From Magicicada septendecula (Eukaryota; Arthropoda; Insecta; Hemiptera; Cicadidae), in contig CM068370.1 in NCBI GenBank assembly GCA_034769895.1, positions 40,071,844 through 40,135,843 of the forward strand: 64,000 nucleotides of DNA, read 5' to 3'. Of this stretch, positions 46,326-57,179 are shown one piece after another (the first letter of the stretch is position 1; every line of letters begins with the position of its first letter). The notes under the pieces are model-generated. The model saw only the letters and a list, made by a program, of their open reading frames with translations. It was not told where the DNA came from and made no database searches. The translations under genes were made by a program, and so were the position numbers.

Positions 46326-47429
46326 CGTTAAGTAATTAACACTGTACCAATATATAAAAACACAAATTACTTTCACCTACCTGCAAAGGTCCTATCTGGG
46401 TCCAGAATCCGATCGCACGTACGTCAGACGCAAACGTGTTTCATAGGTTAGTGAAATAAGTGACTCGACTCAGTTTTTGCATGAAGAGAATTGATAATTT
46501 AATTCTTTAGAATCATTTTAAAATTTTGTCCAAAATTTGTTGTTCATGGTTTTACAGATTAAATTACATTTTTCTTTGTTCTCTTTGTCATCTGCTACAT
46601 GTTAACTTAACCTATATTCTTACCTTACTTGTTACACATCAATATATACACAGACAGAGCCCAGCCTGCAATTTTTCATACTCACAACCACACAGAAAAT
46701 TACCCAGCCCTTAACATTTTAAAAGAATACCCATTCCGGCCGGCACGCGGTGACCATTCGAGCTCGTTTCATTTATGTTGATAATTACGTCGCTGTCGAA
46801 TATAACTGATTTGGTTACTCTCCCATGCTCACTACTACCACTGACACGTTTTGGTTACTTTGAATTCACTTTTGAGATTAAAAACTGATAAAATTTAGCA
46901 GAGCGCACTTGGCTCTGTGTCTGCGCAGACATGATCAGTGACGAACTGGGAGAACGAATGTAGCAGGTGCCGCTAACGTGATCTCATACTTTTGGTGGAA
47001 ACCACGGCCTTGTAGTTGTTCGTCTTAATTTCGTCCCATTTAATTCATGCAAGTTTTAGTGTGCAGATCGTCTAGGAAATTGGTGCGGCACTGGCTAACG
47101 TCACGAGATGGGCGGACCTTAAGTTTTGCATCCGCCAGCAAGTGAGACTAAGTTGAATAAAAATCGTTTCCTGACCATCTTGGTTTGTGAACGGTAGCGT
47201 CACCCGCGCGTATGCCTGTGTCGCGCATACGAGCGCAAGGTCACACACAAACAAAGTTCTTGGAAATGAGGCTTGCTGCATACCTCTGTACTGATTGCAC
47301 AATGCATACGGCGTATTTCTCCTTTGTTATAAACTGTTCCATTCACCACGTGTTCTGGTCACCGTTGAGAAATAAAATTTACAAATCTTTTATAAAACCC
47401 AAAAATACCCATAAATTCGACACGTTACA
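46326..47429 (-). mobile_element. 5' LTR of element C
   Basis: 1,104 bp, minus strand TGTAACGTGTCG to ACTTAACG. About eight substitutions relative to the 3' LTR. Confidence 0.92.
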
Positions 47430-47433
47430 GTAT

Positions 47434-48022
47434 GTAATTGTTTTAATAATAATAATATTATTTGGGCAGACTAAATAAATAACAAGAATTTTGTAATTGT
47501 TTTGAAGTAATGTAATTAAAATGTTGTGTTTTCAATACTTGAGGGAATTTAAATAATTTGAGATGTTTAAAATCTTTTGATTGATTTAAAATGTTATATA
47601 ATTGAATTTTGATGATGAATTTAAATTATTTTATGAGATTCAAATTATTTGATAATAATTAATAAGTAAATAAATGTTAAATGGTGTTTAGTTTGGGGAA
47701 TAACATGATTGTTAAAATAAATAGGTTAATAATAAATTTTAAAATTTTGAGGAATCTAATTGTAATAAGGGATAAATAATTAAATGATATATAAAGGAGT
47801 TGATGAAGATTTCAGATTGTAATGTTTATAATTTTCTATAAAAATTATTTAAATGAGAATTGTTTAGTAATGTAAAAATGTCAATGTTCAAGGTAAATGT
47901 GTATTATGTTATCATACAAGATATAGGGGTAATTTTGGGGGGTTGTTTGGTGTTAATCGAAGTGAATAATATGGAAAGTAGAGACTGCAACTGTAGAAGG
48001 ACATTAAGTTAGTTATTAGTAT
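47434..48022 (+). other. Element B internal sequence resuming after C
   Basis: It begins with the GTAT duplication and matches A from about 28716 (CAGACTAAATAAAT block). AT-rich and without coding potential. Confidence 0.6.
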
Positions 48023-48625
48023 GCTATTGCAGTGGTGGCATGTGCCACTGCAGATAGCGATGAGTTTTGATGGTAACATCAAGGTATGTTACCATCATCG
48101 GAGGCCAAACTGGCGTAATATACACTGCACAACTTTTATATAATTTTATATTATATGTTGATTTGTTGCCGTGCAGTGTATTATGATGATGAGAGAACAT
48201 GCCTGAAATGAAAGATGATTTCCCCGCCTTTTCGGGCGATTATTGCCTTACCAGCACTAATCGTGGTTTTGGAGGACAGCCAGCTATGGGCAGCAATTGT
48301 AAACCTGACCATAGTTGGCTTGAAATTGGTATAGATTTGAAATTATTGGGGGGTGACTTAGGGGAAATCCCCGGAACTATGGAACAGCGGCTATCACTCT
48401 GTTCGCATGGGAACAGTTAACCAGGTGATAGACCCGCATTAAGGGCGTATAAATCTGTAACTTTAGATATTATGATATCTAGTTTTTGAAAAATGTAACG
48501 CAGAAGCAATGACAAGGAGATGACAAAATTCCTCCAAAACTTCAGTCCTTGTGGACGCAACTGGACGCCACAGTCCAGGGGGGGTCATAGTGTGTGTGGT
48601 AAAGGAGGTTACTCAGGGGAGTAAC
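48023..48625 (+). other. Structured non-coding RNA module, element B copy
   Basis: Stems in order: GCTAT/ATAGC with inner TGCAGTGG/CCACTGCA (48023-48058); GATGGTAACAT/ATGTTACCATC (48069-48096); ATACACTGCAC/GTGCAGTGTAT (48120-48181); CAGCTATGG/CCATAGTTG (about 48281-48324); CTATCAC/GTGATAG enclosing CTGTTC/GAACAG (48391-48431); GTTACTC/GAGTAAC (48608-48625). Conserved unpaired boxes include CATCGGAGGCCAA, TTTTCGGGCGATTATTGCC and ACTATGGAACAGCGG. A 73-codon ORF (48199-48420) crosses it but has no counterpart in A or C. Confidence 0.75.
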
Positions 48626-48659
48626 GAATTAAAAATTTGTTGTAACTTAATAATGATGA

Positions 48660-48955
48660 TTCCTCAGGCTTTCACGGCCGGTGTCATATGAATTATTCAA
48701 GATATCCGGGCTGTTTGGCCGTGGTCCATGGTTTAAAACAAAACCAAACGTTTCGGCAGCTCCACTGGCTGCCATCATCAGTGGTATAAAAATCCTGCAC
48801 TGGTCTATACCACAGTACTGTGGGCCTGTACGTAAACACCCGGTGTGCAGGATTTTTATACCACTGATGATGGCAGCCAGTGGAGCTGCCGAAATGTTTG
48901 GTTTTGTTTTAAACCATGGACCACGGCCAAACAGCCCGGATATCTTGAATAATTC
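48660..48955. mobile_element. Fold-back insertion with near-perfect 112-bp arms and 15-bp target duplication
   Basis: Arms 48688-48799 and 48843-48955 are reverse complements with almost no mismatches (AAGATATCCGGGCTGTTTGG...ACCATGGACCACGG), spacer about 43 bp. ACTTAATAATGATGA occurs at 48645-48659 and 48956-48970. The arms include GTTTCGGCAGCTCCACTGG and GCCATCATCAG, a pattern I associate with Penelope-like element ends. A long target duplication also fits target-primed insertion rather than a DNA transposon. Confidence 0.85.
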
Positions 48956-48970
48956 ACTTAATAATGATGA

Positions 48971-49934
48971 CTCGCTACTGAACTGACTAAATAATTTTGT
49001 TTTGATTTGAGAAATGGGTGCACTAGATGTTTCTTATATTGTGTTTATTATGTTTTATTGTGTTAATTGCATTTAGTATGTTAGGGATAAGGATTATAAA
49101 AATGTAATAATAGTTTATAGAATAAATTTTCAATGTGTTTAAAGAATTTAAGTAAATAATGGAATAAATTTGAGGTATTTAAGAATTTTCAATGGGTTAT
49201 AAAAGAGATAATTTGGGTAATGATGATTGTTTGAGTAAGACGTTTGAGTCAGTCCAAGTTAAGTTTAGATGGGTGTTAGAGAGAATAAGAGGTGAAATAC
49301 AAATAATGTAGAATTTGAGTATTGATAGCGACACAGTAGCCATGGGGAAATATGTAGAGTAATGAGTGATATATTGAGGTAATAAAAAAAATAAAATAAA
49401 TGGAGATATTTTGTAGATGAAAGTGATGTAATGGGAGAGTAATTAGTTGATAGGGGAATTTTGTAAGGGGGTGGTGTGATAAGGAGTCCTCAACGAAAAG
49501 CGTTGTGGCGGGAGGTGAACCATTATGCGCCAGAAAGGGTTACCTACGGGGAGTCCAGGAACAAGATAAGGGAGTGAGCATTGGGAGGGGAACACACATA
49601 TTGAGTACAAAGGGGTAGAGAGTATTTTGTTATAGGGGTAGAATGATTCGAAATGAGTTAGAATAGTAAGTTAGAGGTAGAGAAGGGTTGGTAGATGTTT
49701 TGGTAGATGGGTGTCATACTAGATAAAGAATTTGTAAGTTGGTGTTAGAGTCATAAAAGGGGTAAGATTATGGGTAAATGCCAAGTTGATAAAGTGAATT
49801 ATAATGAATAACCGAGAATCACCCAAATTAATAAAGGAATAATAAAAAATAAAAAAAAATTTTTGGGAAATTTAAGGGATAATTAATTGATGATTAATTA
49901 ATAAAAGTTCAATTGAGATTAAAATATAAATTTT
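48971..49934 (+). other. Element B internal non-coding sequence
   Basis: AT-rich; matches A 29060-29700, including GATAAGGAGTCCTCAACG (about 49478) and AGATGGGTGTTAGA (about 49267). No gene. Confidence 0.55.
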
Positions 49935-49938
49935 ATAT

Positions 49939-52900
49939 TGTAACGTCACAGAACGTTCCATAAAGGAAATTATTTGCATAGTAAATTATCATAAGAGGAA
50001 AGTGAGGTGAACAGTATCGAACCCAAGTAATCCAAAAAAATTTTGTAATATTGTCTGATAATTAATATCATTAACATGAAAAAACGACAAGACTATGACT
50101 AAGACTCAAACCCCATATATATTATTTAAGTGAAGAACAGTGTAAAACTAATAATATACTATAAGAGAGACAGATAATCTCAGAAATAACCAAAATGAGG
50201 TCATTACTTAGTAAGAAATGTAACTCTGAATAGGGTATAAAAAACTATTTATTGTGAATTAATGGACAAGATCCATTATTATACTTTGTAATATAAATAA
50301 AATAAATGTATTAAATGATTTGAATACATTATTAAAAAGGATGTAAGTTAAAATAAAAAAATATATAAATGTTATGACAAAAAATCTATGTTTAGGAGCT
50401 GAGTCCAATCACTCAGATTTTATGTGAAAATTAATTATTATAGAATTAATATAAAAACTATATGTAAATGTCAATTAGACAAAGACGAACAAATTATCTT
50501 AAATAGAGAAAGCTGTAAATTGATTAGAAATCAATTAAAATACCCAAAAACAGTATTAACTGAAAACATGTGATGGACCTATAATATTGTAATATTTATG
50601 AATTTAATGTTGACAAAATGCAACCAGATTGTATTATAAAGTTGAAATACCATATCATGTGACTATACTTATATATTTGACCAACTAAAACACTTTAACA
50701 GTCGAGTTAGGAAACTATTTACCTATACCATACCAGGCTGAGGCCAAAAACAATCACAAAAATAGTCATATTTGACAGAATAATTGCAGAATATTAGCAA
50801 AAATAAAGGAAAAAGGTACAATCCTATAGTGTACTATAGAAACAAACTTACTCAGTTGAAAACAAGCTTAATTCTTAAAGAATTTGAAATATGAGAGTGA
50901 AATTTGTCACACCAAGAAAATGAATCACTTATGCAAACCAATATGATGCTAAGTAATCTTACAGTAAAAATAATATGTATCAGGATAAACCAGGTATTAC
51001 CAAGGATAAACAATATAACAAACTCTCAGTGAATACCCAAAAAATCCCATATATGATACTGAAAAAGACAAATTATTGTAAAGAACCAGTGACAAAAAAC
51101 CTAGGCCATATGTAATGCTTATACAAAACTGAACTTATTTATATGTTATATGTGTTAATATTTGTTTATTTTGTTATAAAAAGATAATTATATTATGCAT
51201 TAATGTTGTAGCAAGAACCAAGCAAATTTACAACATTTTTATAAGTAGAAAATTGGAATTTTGTGAAAACATTCCAAGGTAAGAGTTGTATTTTATGTTA
51301 TTTTATTAGAGTTAATTTGTTCAAAACCAATCGTAATTAGTATCATTAGATTCAGTTGAAAGCAGAGAATCCAAAAATAGTAATGGCATGCAGATTGTAA
51401 GTAGTTATGTAAAATTGTTTGACAAATACCAGAATAATTTCAGTAATATCCTTTAGTGTGAAGAATAAGAAGTTTTTGTTTTAAAGCTTCTACGGAAGTC
51501 AAATTTGTTCCATGATGTTCCATTTGATTATTCTCGAACGTTCTAGAAGAAAATTTTACTCAAAAATACCGGAAGTTCATGTCAAAAAATTAAAACAATG
51601 CCCCTTACAGAATAATATTAAATGATTACCTGTATGCGGTCGCCGTGTGACTTCTCAAACTTGGTTACGTTACGCGTTTCAAGGCATATGCCTCGTCATC
51701 AGACGTTTAAAAACCAAAAACACATATATCACACAAAACTGCGTTTGTCAAAAAATAAAATTGCAGAAACAAGCATATTATGTGCACGTGATGTAGGGTG
51801 CGCACCCGTTCAAGTATTGTCTGCTACTGATTGGAATTCGTTAAGCAGTCTCAAAGCAGTATCATACAGGCGGTTAGGTACAAAGTTCAATTGTTCATTC
51901 AGAACACAATCACGACTGCTATCATTATTATATGCATTATAAATTTCCAGCTCCTCCAAGGCATTCATAAATCGGCCCTTGTTGCATATACCCCTTACAG
52001 AGTATAAAAGGAAGACGAAATTTGACCAAAAAACACTTTATGCTTTGAATCCAGAAGAGACACATCACCCACGAAACTGATCATCACATCCGAGGCGAAA
52101 TCGAAGAACGAGAAGTCGACACGAGAACACAGAAAGGCTTTTCCCGTACGTGACAAAATACTGACTTAACCTCTACAAGGAGTATACGCCAACGTGTTGT
52201 TGAATAGAGCAGCAACACGCCATATTTAATAGAACGCACGCAGCCAGAATACTAGCGGCCCTGAAAAGGACCAAATTTTAATAGAGAATCAATTCTGCTG
52301 GTATTTGCTAAGACAAACTGACTTTGACAAAATTCCAAAACAATTACTGACACAAGCCTTTCAACGTTGAATCTGGAACTAGCGCTGTGACGGCCGAATC
52401 GAGAAACCACGCAGACAGCTGATCGCCGCCGCCGGAATACAAAGCATAGATTCAGTGCGAAACTTATTTCAATCGTGCGGAGTTTTAAAAACCGTATTTT
52501 GTCTTATAAATAATTACCAGGAACGTTAACACGAAGAGGCAAGATTGAAAACGTCCCCAAGAGAAGTGTCAAGTGACAAAGATAATTACCCACCGGAACG
52601 TGAGTTGTTCAAAAGTTAAAGTCATTTTTACCTGGTATCATTTGTCACACAGTTGTACTACACATGTCGCACACCTTCAAATCACACAATTTTTGTAAAG
52701 CATCCTATTGATTTGTCTTGGTAGTTCAAAGGAGTCACGTCCTGAGTATAAAGATTTTTCATACACTAAACTCATGCTATTCAACTGAGTAAATAAATAT
52801 ATTAGCCGATACTTAATTAAAAAACTTGTCAATAAGAAAAATATTTTTTGTAACTCTGCAATTTTGTTAATTCGAGTGTTAGTCCTTCAGACGATTTTTA

Positions 52901-53189
52901 AAGTTCATTAAACATACGTTATTTTCAATTCAAACTGTCTTGTCCACATTTTTTTTAATATAATTAATATAAGAAATCAAAATTTAGTTTCAATAATAAT
53001 AATAATAATTTCTTGGAACAAAATATCCAAGTGGCGCCCACATACATATAGTAGATTAAGTTGTGCTTGCAGGACAACATCGTCGCAGAGGAACCAGCCA
53101 TCAGTAAGTATATAAAAGTGCGCGGAGTGTGACACCCGACATATCACAAAACGAACAACATAAAACGTACACAAAGTCTGTCTTTTATA
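49939..53189 (+). mobile_element. Insertion G in element B: LTR-like, with its own PBS-like site
   Basis: B sequence stops at 49938 and resumes at about 53190; ATAT flanks both sides (49935-49938, 53190-53193). G starts TGTAACGTCACAGAACG, has a TATA box (TATAAAAG, 52003-52010), and near its right end TGGCGCCCACATAC (53032-53045), a primer-binding-site-like sequence. This suggests a long LTR (about 49939-53028, including a 0.39-kb Penelope insertion) followed by a short stub of internal sequence. No coding sequence. Boundaries and the AT-rich duplication are less certain than for A-D. Confidence 0.5.
51612..51990 (-). mobile_element. 5'-truncated Penelope-like fragment with 11-bp target duplication
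   Basis: CCCCTTACAGA occurs at 51601-51611 and 51991-52001. On the minus strand the insert encodes NKGRFMNALEELEIYNAYNN, then NEQLNFVPNRLYDTALRLLN, like the C-terminal tail after the GIY-YIG domain of Penelope-like elements. The non-coding end has TTTCAAGGCATATGCCTCGT followed by CATCAGACG. It lies inside insertion G. Confidence 0.7.
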
Positions 53190-53193
53190 ATAT

Positions 53194-53896
53194 GTAAATT
53201 TAAAGATGTAAAGTGTGTAATTTTTGGTCAAACTTAAATGCAAATTGTTTATTTTAGGGAAATAATAACAATGTGAGTTATGAATATACCATGTTTTATT
53301 GTGTTGTATTATGTTTGTTAGCGTTTAAGAGAATTTTATGAATTTAAATATTTTAGATGTAAATTGGGGATGAGAGAGATTTGTAATATGGTAATGGGAA
53401 ATGTTTATTTAAATTCTGATGGGAATCAGGGCAATAATTTTGAATTTTGGGATAAAAGTTAACAAGAGAAAGTAGATAGAATGAGATCATGGAATTTTAA
53501 AATATATATCATGTTAGGTTATGTATCATATATATGTTAGAGGTTAAGAGGAAAAACCAGTGCTTCTTAACGCAAACCAGCACCGCTAAGGGGAAACAGA
53601 TCAGTTAGGGATATAGTATTGTACAAGGCCACTAGTTGATATTTTGATTTGTTGTTTCAGTGTTTGGTGATGCTGTGGCGGCGGTCCTGAGCTGGCCAGC
53701 GCGTCAGAGCAGGGGCGTTAAGTACCTGGCTGACTTTATGGTGTTGGGATCTCGAGAGAGAAGTCCAGTAAGGTCATTCAGGTGCGGTCACAGTCACTGG
53801 ACCAAGGGTGAGTTAATTATATTTTTTTGATTGTAAACCGTAAAGGGGGTTGTGGCGACATATCCTGGCTGATCCCTTTAGAAAGTATGAATGCGT
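53194..53896 (+). other. Element B internal 3' region
   Basis: Resumes with AAGTGTGTAATTTTTGG, matching A 29715. Includes the upstream purine tract TAAGGGGAAACAGATCAGTT (53587-53606) and a block also present in A (GGTGATGCTGTGGCGGCGGT at 53663; A 30906), ending with AAAGGGGGTTGTGGCGACAT. No gene. Confidence 0.65.
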
Positions 53897-53945
53897 CAAT
53901 GAGAGTTTTTATGCTTCGGCATAAAGCCTTTCATTGAGGGGGTAT
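53897..53945 (+). other. Hairpin and polypurine tract of element B
   Basis: CAATGAGAG pairs with CTTTCATTG (one G-T pair), inner TTTATGC/GCATAAA around a C-TTCG-G loop, then GAGGGGG and TAT up to the 3' LTR. Compared with A, one base pair has become a wobble pair. Confidence 0.85.
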
Positions 53946-55127
53946 TGTAACGGGACATTTTGGCCTACCCGGGGAAATAAATAAATTTGTATTTTAATAA
54001 TAATAAATAGCATTTTTATGATGTAATAGTAATTTTGCGAGACATAAACATAACTTGAAAATAAAGGTAAATTTTATTGGTAGCGAAATTGGCAGGAGTG
54101 ATTATAAAATATTATGCATAAATTATAAAAACGCAATAGACAACAAACGAAATTGAGTCAAGGTCAGCTCCAGTGACTTACAAGTTGCTTAACCGATTAT
54201 GTAACAGATTGTATAACATCTTACGTCAGAGACAAGCCCAGCGTTGGAATGCGAGTGCGTCAGACGAAACTACTATTGGCGTAGGGATACCAGAGCCGAA
54301 AACAATGAAAACTTGGTAAACAACCGCGGCCGCTTCACCAAGTAGTGCCGTTCGTCTCATCAGTCGGCAAGAAACAACTAACATCTACGGACGCAAATAA
54401 TCGTCGCGTCCGCCGGCTAGGCGTGGTTTTCGTTGCGCCCGCAAAACAACAAAAATGTAAATAACAGTTTAAAAATGTGATATAAAATAATACATAAATG
54501 AGGAGAATGACAGTTTTCTTTATTTAATAACAGTTTCGGCAGTTATTAATTGAATAAATTATCAGTGAACTAAAATGTGCATGTAGAGCAAAACGACGTC
54601 TTCAAGACTCAAAATCAGCTAAGTAGCAAAGAAATAAAACAAATTTGAATAAGAGCGGAAATCAAAATTTAACATTATTATTATATTTTAAAAATAAAAT
54701 GAGATCTCTAAGGGTATAAAGTAACTGGGTGTGTGTGTGTATGCGTGAGTGAAAGTAGGTATATAAAGAAGGCTGGTTTGTGTTTAAAAATTAGTTATAT
54801 TTAATTTCTTGATATTTTATTATTCGAAATTTGTATACCATGTTTCAATTTTTGTATGGGAAGAGATAGTTTGTCAATGATCTTTTAAAAAATATATAAT
54901 GCCAATTATTAAATGTCAATAAAACTTAATTATGATAAATAAGTAAAGCTTTCTTTATTACAAACAGCCATAATTCTGTTCTCCTGTGTTCGCCGAAAAG
55001 GACCCGATTTTGGTAAGTACATATGTTTTCAGTTGGCTAACTTTAAAGATGGCGTCTGCATACAGACGTCAACAATTGGTTATATACCGATAGACAGATA
55101 TTAAATAATTAAAGTAAATAAAACTTA
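53946..55127 (+). mobile_element. 3' LTR of element B
   Basis: It starts TGTAACGGGACATTTTGG and ends ACTTA, three bases (ACA) short of the 5' LTR terminus, directly followed by the AAGT duplication. It matches the 5' LTR through the whole length. Confidence 0.9.
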
Positions 55128-55131
55128 AAGT

Positions 55132-55201
55132 GTAAAATGTAAAAATGTAAACACCAAGTACGTTAATAAAGTTAAATTAATAAAAGTAATAAAACTTAAC
55201 A
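55132..55201 (+). mobile_element. 3' LTR of element A, last part
   Basis: GTAAAATG...AACACCAAGTACGTTAATAA to ACTTAACA, matching the end of the 5' LTR (26595-26658). CATT (55202-55205) follows as the target duplication of A. Confidence 0.9.
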
Positions 55202-56600
55202 CATTCTCAAACTATATTCACTATTTATGGATATTTTTGTTATTATGGGGTAGTCATTTAATATAATGTTATTTTTGAGTCACTTTATAAAAATTAGGTA
55301 CTTTATTCTTATAACGAAACTGAACTATGCAGATAATCATCCCTCCTTCTCAACCAATCCCCACCATTAATGATATTTACACTTTCATAGAGTAATAGCA
55401 GGCCCGGCTCCAGGCAGGGGAAAATTTGAAATTGAGGGAAAAAATAAAATTATTCATTTAATTTTATCACAGTATGTAAGATCAGTAAGAATTACTTTAT
55501 GTATAAAAGTCGGGGGAGTTTGACGAAGAGTCGAAAACTCGTGAACGGAGAACGGAAACCTGACAATGAGTGCTGCCTTGCATGAGTCATCAGCAGATAA
55601 TACTGCCCTTTGATATTGGAATTTGATAAACACAACTATGTAAACATTCCCAGTTGTCATTTGAAGGCAATCACCGTATCTTTAGAGTAGGTCTAGTGTG
55701 CGTGAATGTGTTCAGAGTTAAAATAGGGAGAGGGGCGGTACTCATAAATACTGCACAGGGCGGCAGAAACGCTGGGGCCAGCCCTGACTAATAGTTTTAT
55801 CATATATAATTGCTATGGTATCCTTCAAAATTAAATACCTGTACTTTACTTAATATAAGCAAGTAATTTTCAAAAAATCACCCCTCCCCCTCCAACTACC
55901 CTCTCCATTTATAGGTATCTGATTTACCATTTTACAGTGGATTAATATGACTTTATTTTTGGGCCACTTATTTATCAAAATTAAGTACTTTACTCTTGTT
56001 TAAACACAAAACAATACATGTTAACTACCCTCCCCATTAACCAAACAACCCTATTCTTGATATTTACACTTTTGTTGAGTAATAGTTTCATTATATGTAA
56101 TTACTAAGGTATTGTAACAACCTTCAAAATGAAGTAGGTACTTTATTCGACATCAGAAAGGTAATTTTTAAAAATTACCCCCTCCCCCTGCAACTACCCT
56201 TTTTATTTATAGATATTTCATCTGCCTTTCTACAGTGGATTAGTATGACTTTCTTTTCAGGATACGTTATTTATCAAAGTTAAGTACCGTACTTTACTCT
56301 TGTCAAAACGTAAAATGTTGCGGGTAAACTACCCCTCCGCCTTAAACGATCTTCACCAAAATCAGTAGGCCTTGAGTCCTCTACAACTTGGGCACATATG
56401 CAAAATATTATTTGTTTCTGTTCGAATTTGTGGCAGTTATCGTTTACCATAGAAAACATTCTACATACAGACACACAGACATTTTTTGGAAAATGACTTT
56501 TCTTCATGTTTTGAGGGTAGTACAATCAGAATCAGCCTTATCTCAAACAATTTTTTTTGCGATCACCATACTTCCATTTCCTTACTGAACATGGAAGTAA
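55202..56600. mobile_element. Element H, copy 2, right part
   Basis: Continues H from where A interrupted it: TATTTTTGTTATTATGGGGT (55237) matches 15017, repeated modules with CTACCCTCTCCATTTATAG follow, and the right inverted repeat (56345-56600, GCCTTGAGTCCTCTACA to CTGAACATGGAAG) matches H copy 1. A block at about 55400-55790, including CCCGGCTCCAGGCAGGGG and ending CTGGGGCCAGCCCTGACTAA, is absent from copy 1 and looks like a further insertion. Confidence 0.75.
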
Positions 56601-57171
56601 AAAGTTTCTTTAATAATAGATAAATAAAAGTGATTGTTAACCTGCTACACCAACCATTCATTTATTAATAATAAAATCTGGTAATTACGTTGCAGATAGA
56701 AGATATAAGCCGAATTAACATGTATGGATCAGCAGCATCGTGTATTGAAAATACACAGGAACAACTAAGGAAATACTGCCACTGTAAAAATACTACATGA
56801 ATTTAGTAATCTTTGTTACAAGGTATATTTAGAAACAGGTATGCAGTTAAAAATTATGTGTATTCATTAGAGAGCACTAGGCTTAATTATGCTTGAAAAT
56901 TACAATATCACCAGTAGTGTAATAAACTCACTGATTTCAAAATACATGTGCAGCACATGCGTGTGTCTACACACACACATACAAGAAACAATTTTATTTA
57001 GAAAAATGTAGACTTGTCTTACATTAAAGAGAACACATATTTTATGTTATTTGATTCATAATGAGAAAATTAATAAGACTGTGAAATGTGTTGAGTGTAA
57101 ATATGTATTTCATATTCGCAAATTAATAAAATTTTTGTAGTCTTTTTCTATCAAAAATTGAATCACTTAGA
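56601..57171. other. AT-rich stretch, nothing recognised
   Basis: No ORF or repeat recognised between element H and the hAT element. Confidence 0.5.
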
Positions 57172-57179
57172 TTTATTAG

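Larger units (their letters stand above)
34929..47429 (-). mobile_element. LTR retrotransposon C (autonomous type, Osvaldo-like Ty3 element), inserted in B
   Basis: On the minus strand it runs from TGTAACGTGTCG (47429) to ACTTAACA (34929), flanked by GTAT (34925-34928 and 47430-47433). Total 12,501 bp including the solo LTR D. Order on the minus strand: 5' LTR, perfect tRNA-Lys PBS, gag, pol (split by D), a long 3' non-coding region with the structured module, PPT hairpin, 3' LTR. The LTRs differ by about eight substitutions and one 15-bp indel over 1.1 kb, so the insertion is fairly recent. The PBS type, 4-bp duplication, LTR size and missing env recall Osvaldo-clade elements; the clade call is from memory. 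Confidence 0.92.
32190..55127 (+). mobile_element. LTR retrotransposon B (non-autonomous), inserted in the 3' LTR of A
   Basis: It starts TGTAATGGGACATTTTGG and ends ATAAAACTTA, with AAGT at 32186-32189 and 55128-55131 rebuilding the LTR of A exactly across the gap. Parts: 5' LTR 32190-33350, internal 33351-53945, 3' LTR 53946-55127. The internal region contains three later insertions: C (34929-47429), a fold-back (48660-48955) and G (49939-53189). Without them B is about 6.9 kb. It carries a Gag-like ORF and a small ORF2 but no pol. Confidence 0.9.
25492..55201 (+). mobile_element. LTR retrotransposon A (non-autonomous), split by element B
   Basis: It starts TGTAACGGGACATTTC and ends ACTTAACA, with CATT duplicated at 25488-25491 and 55202-55205. 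Parts: 5' LTR 25492-26658, internal region 26659-31190, 3' LTR 31191-32189 interrupted by element B and completed at 55132-55201. Without B it is about 6.8 kb. It has a tRNA-Lys-like PBS, a broken coiled-coil Gag-like ORF, no protease, RT or integrase, and the structured 3' module and PPT hairpin shared with B, C and E. It therefore needed proteins from an autonomous relative, for which C is the natural candidate. Confidence 0.9.

Noticed and set aside
48199..48420. 73-codon ORF in the structured module of B
   Set aside because: Paired substitutions maintain stems rather than codons, and A and C have no matching frame.
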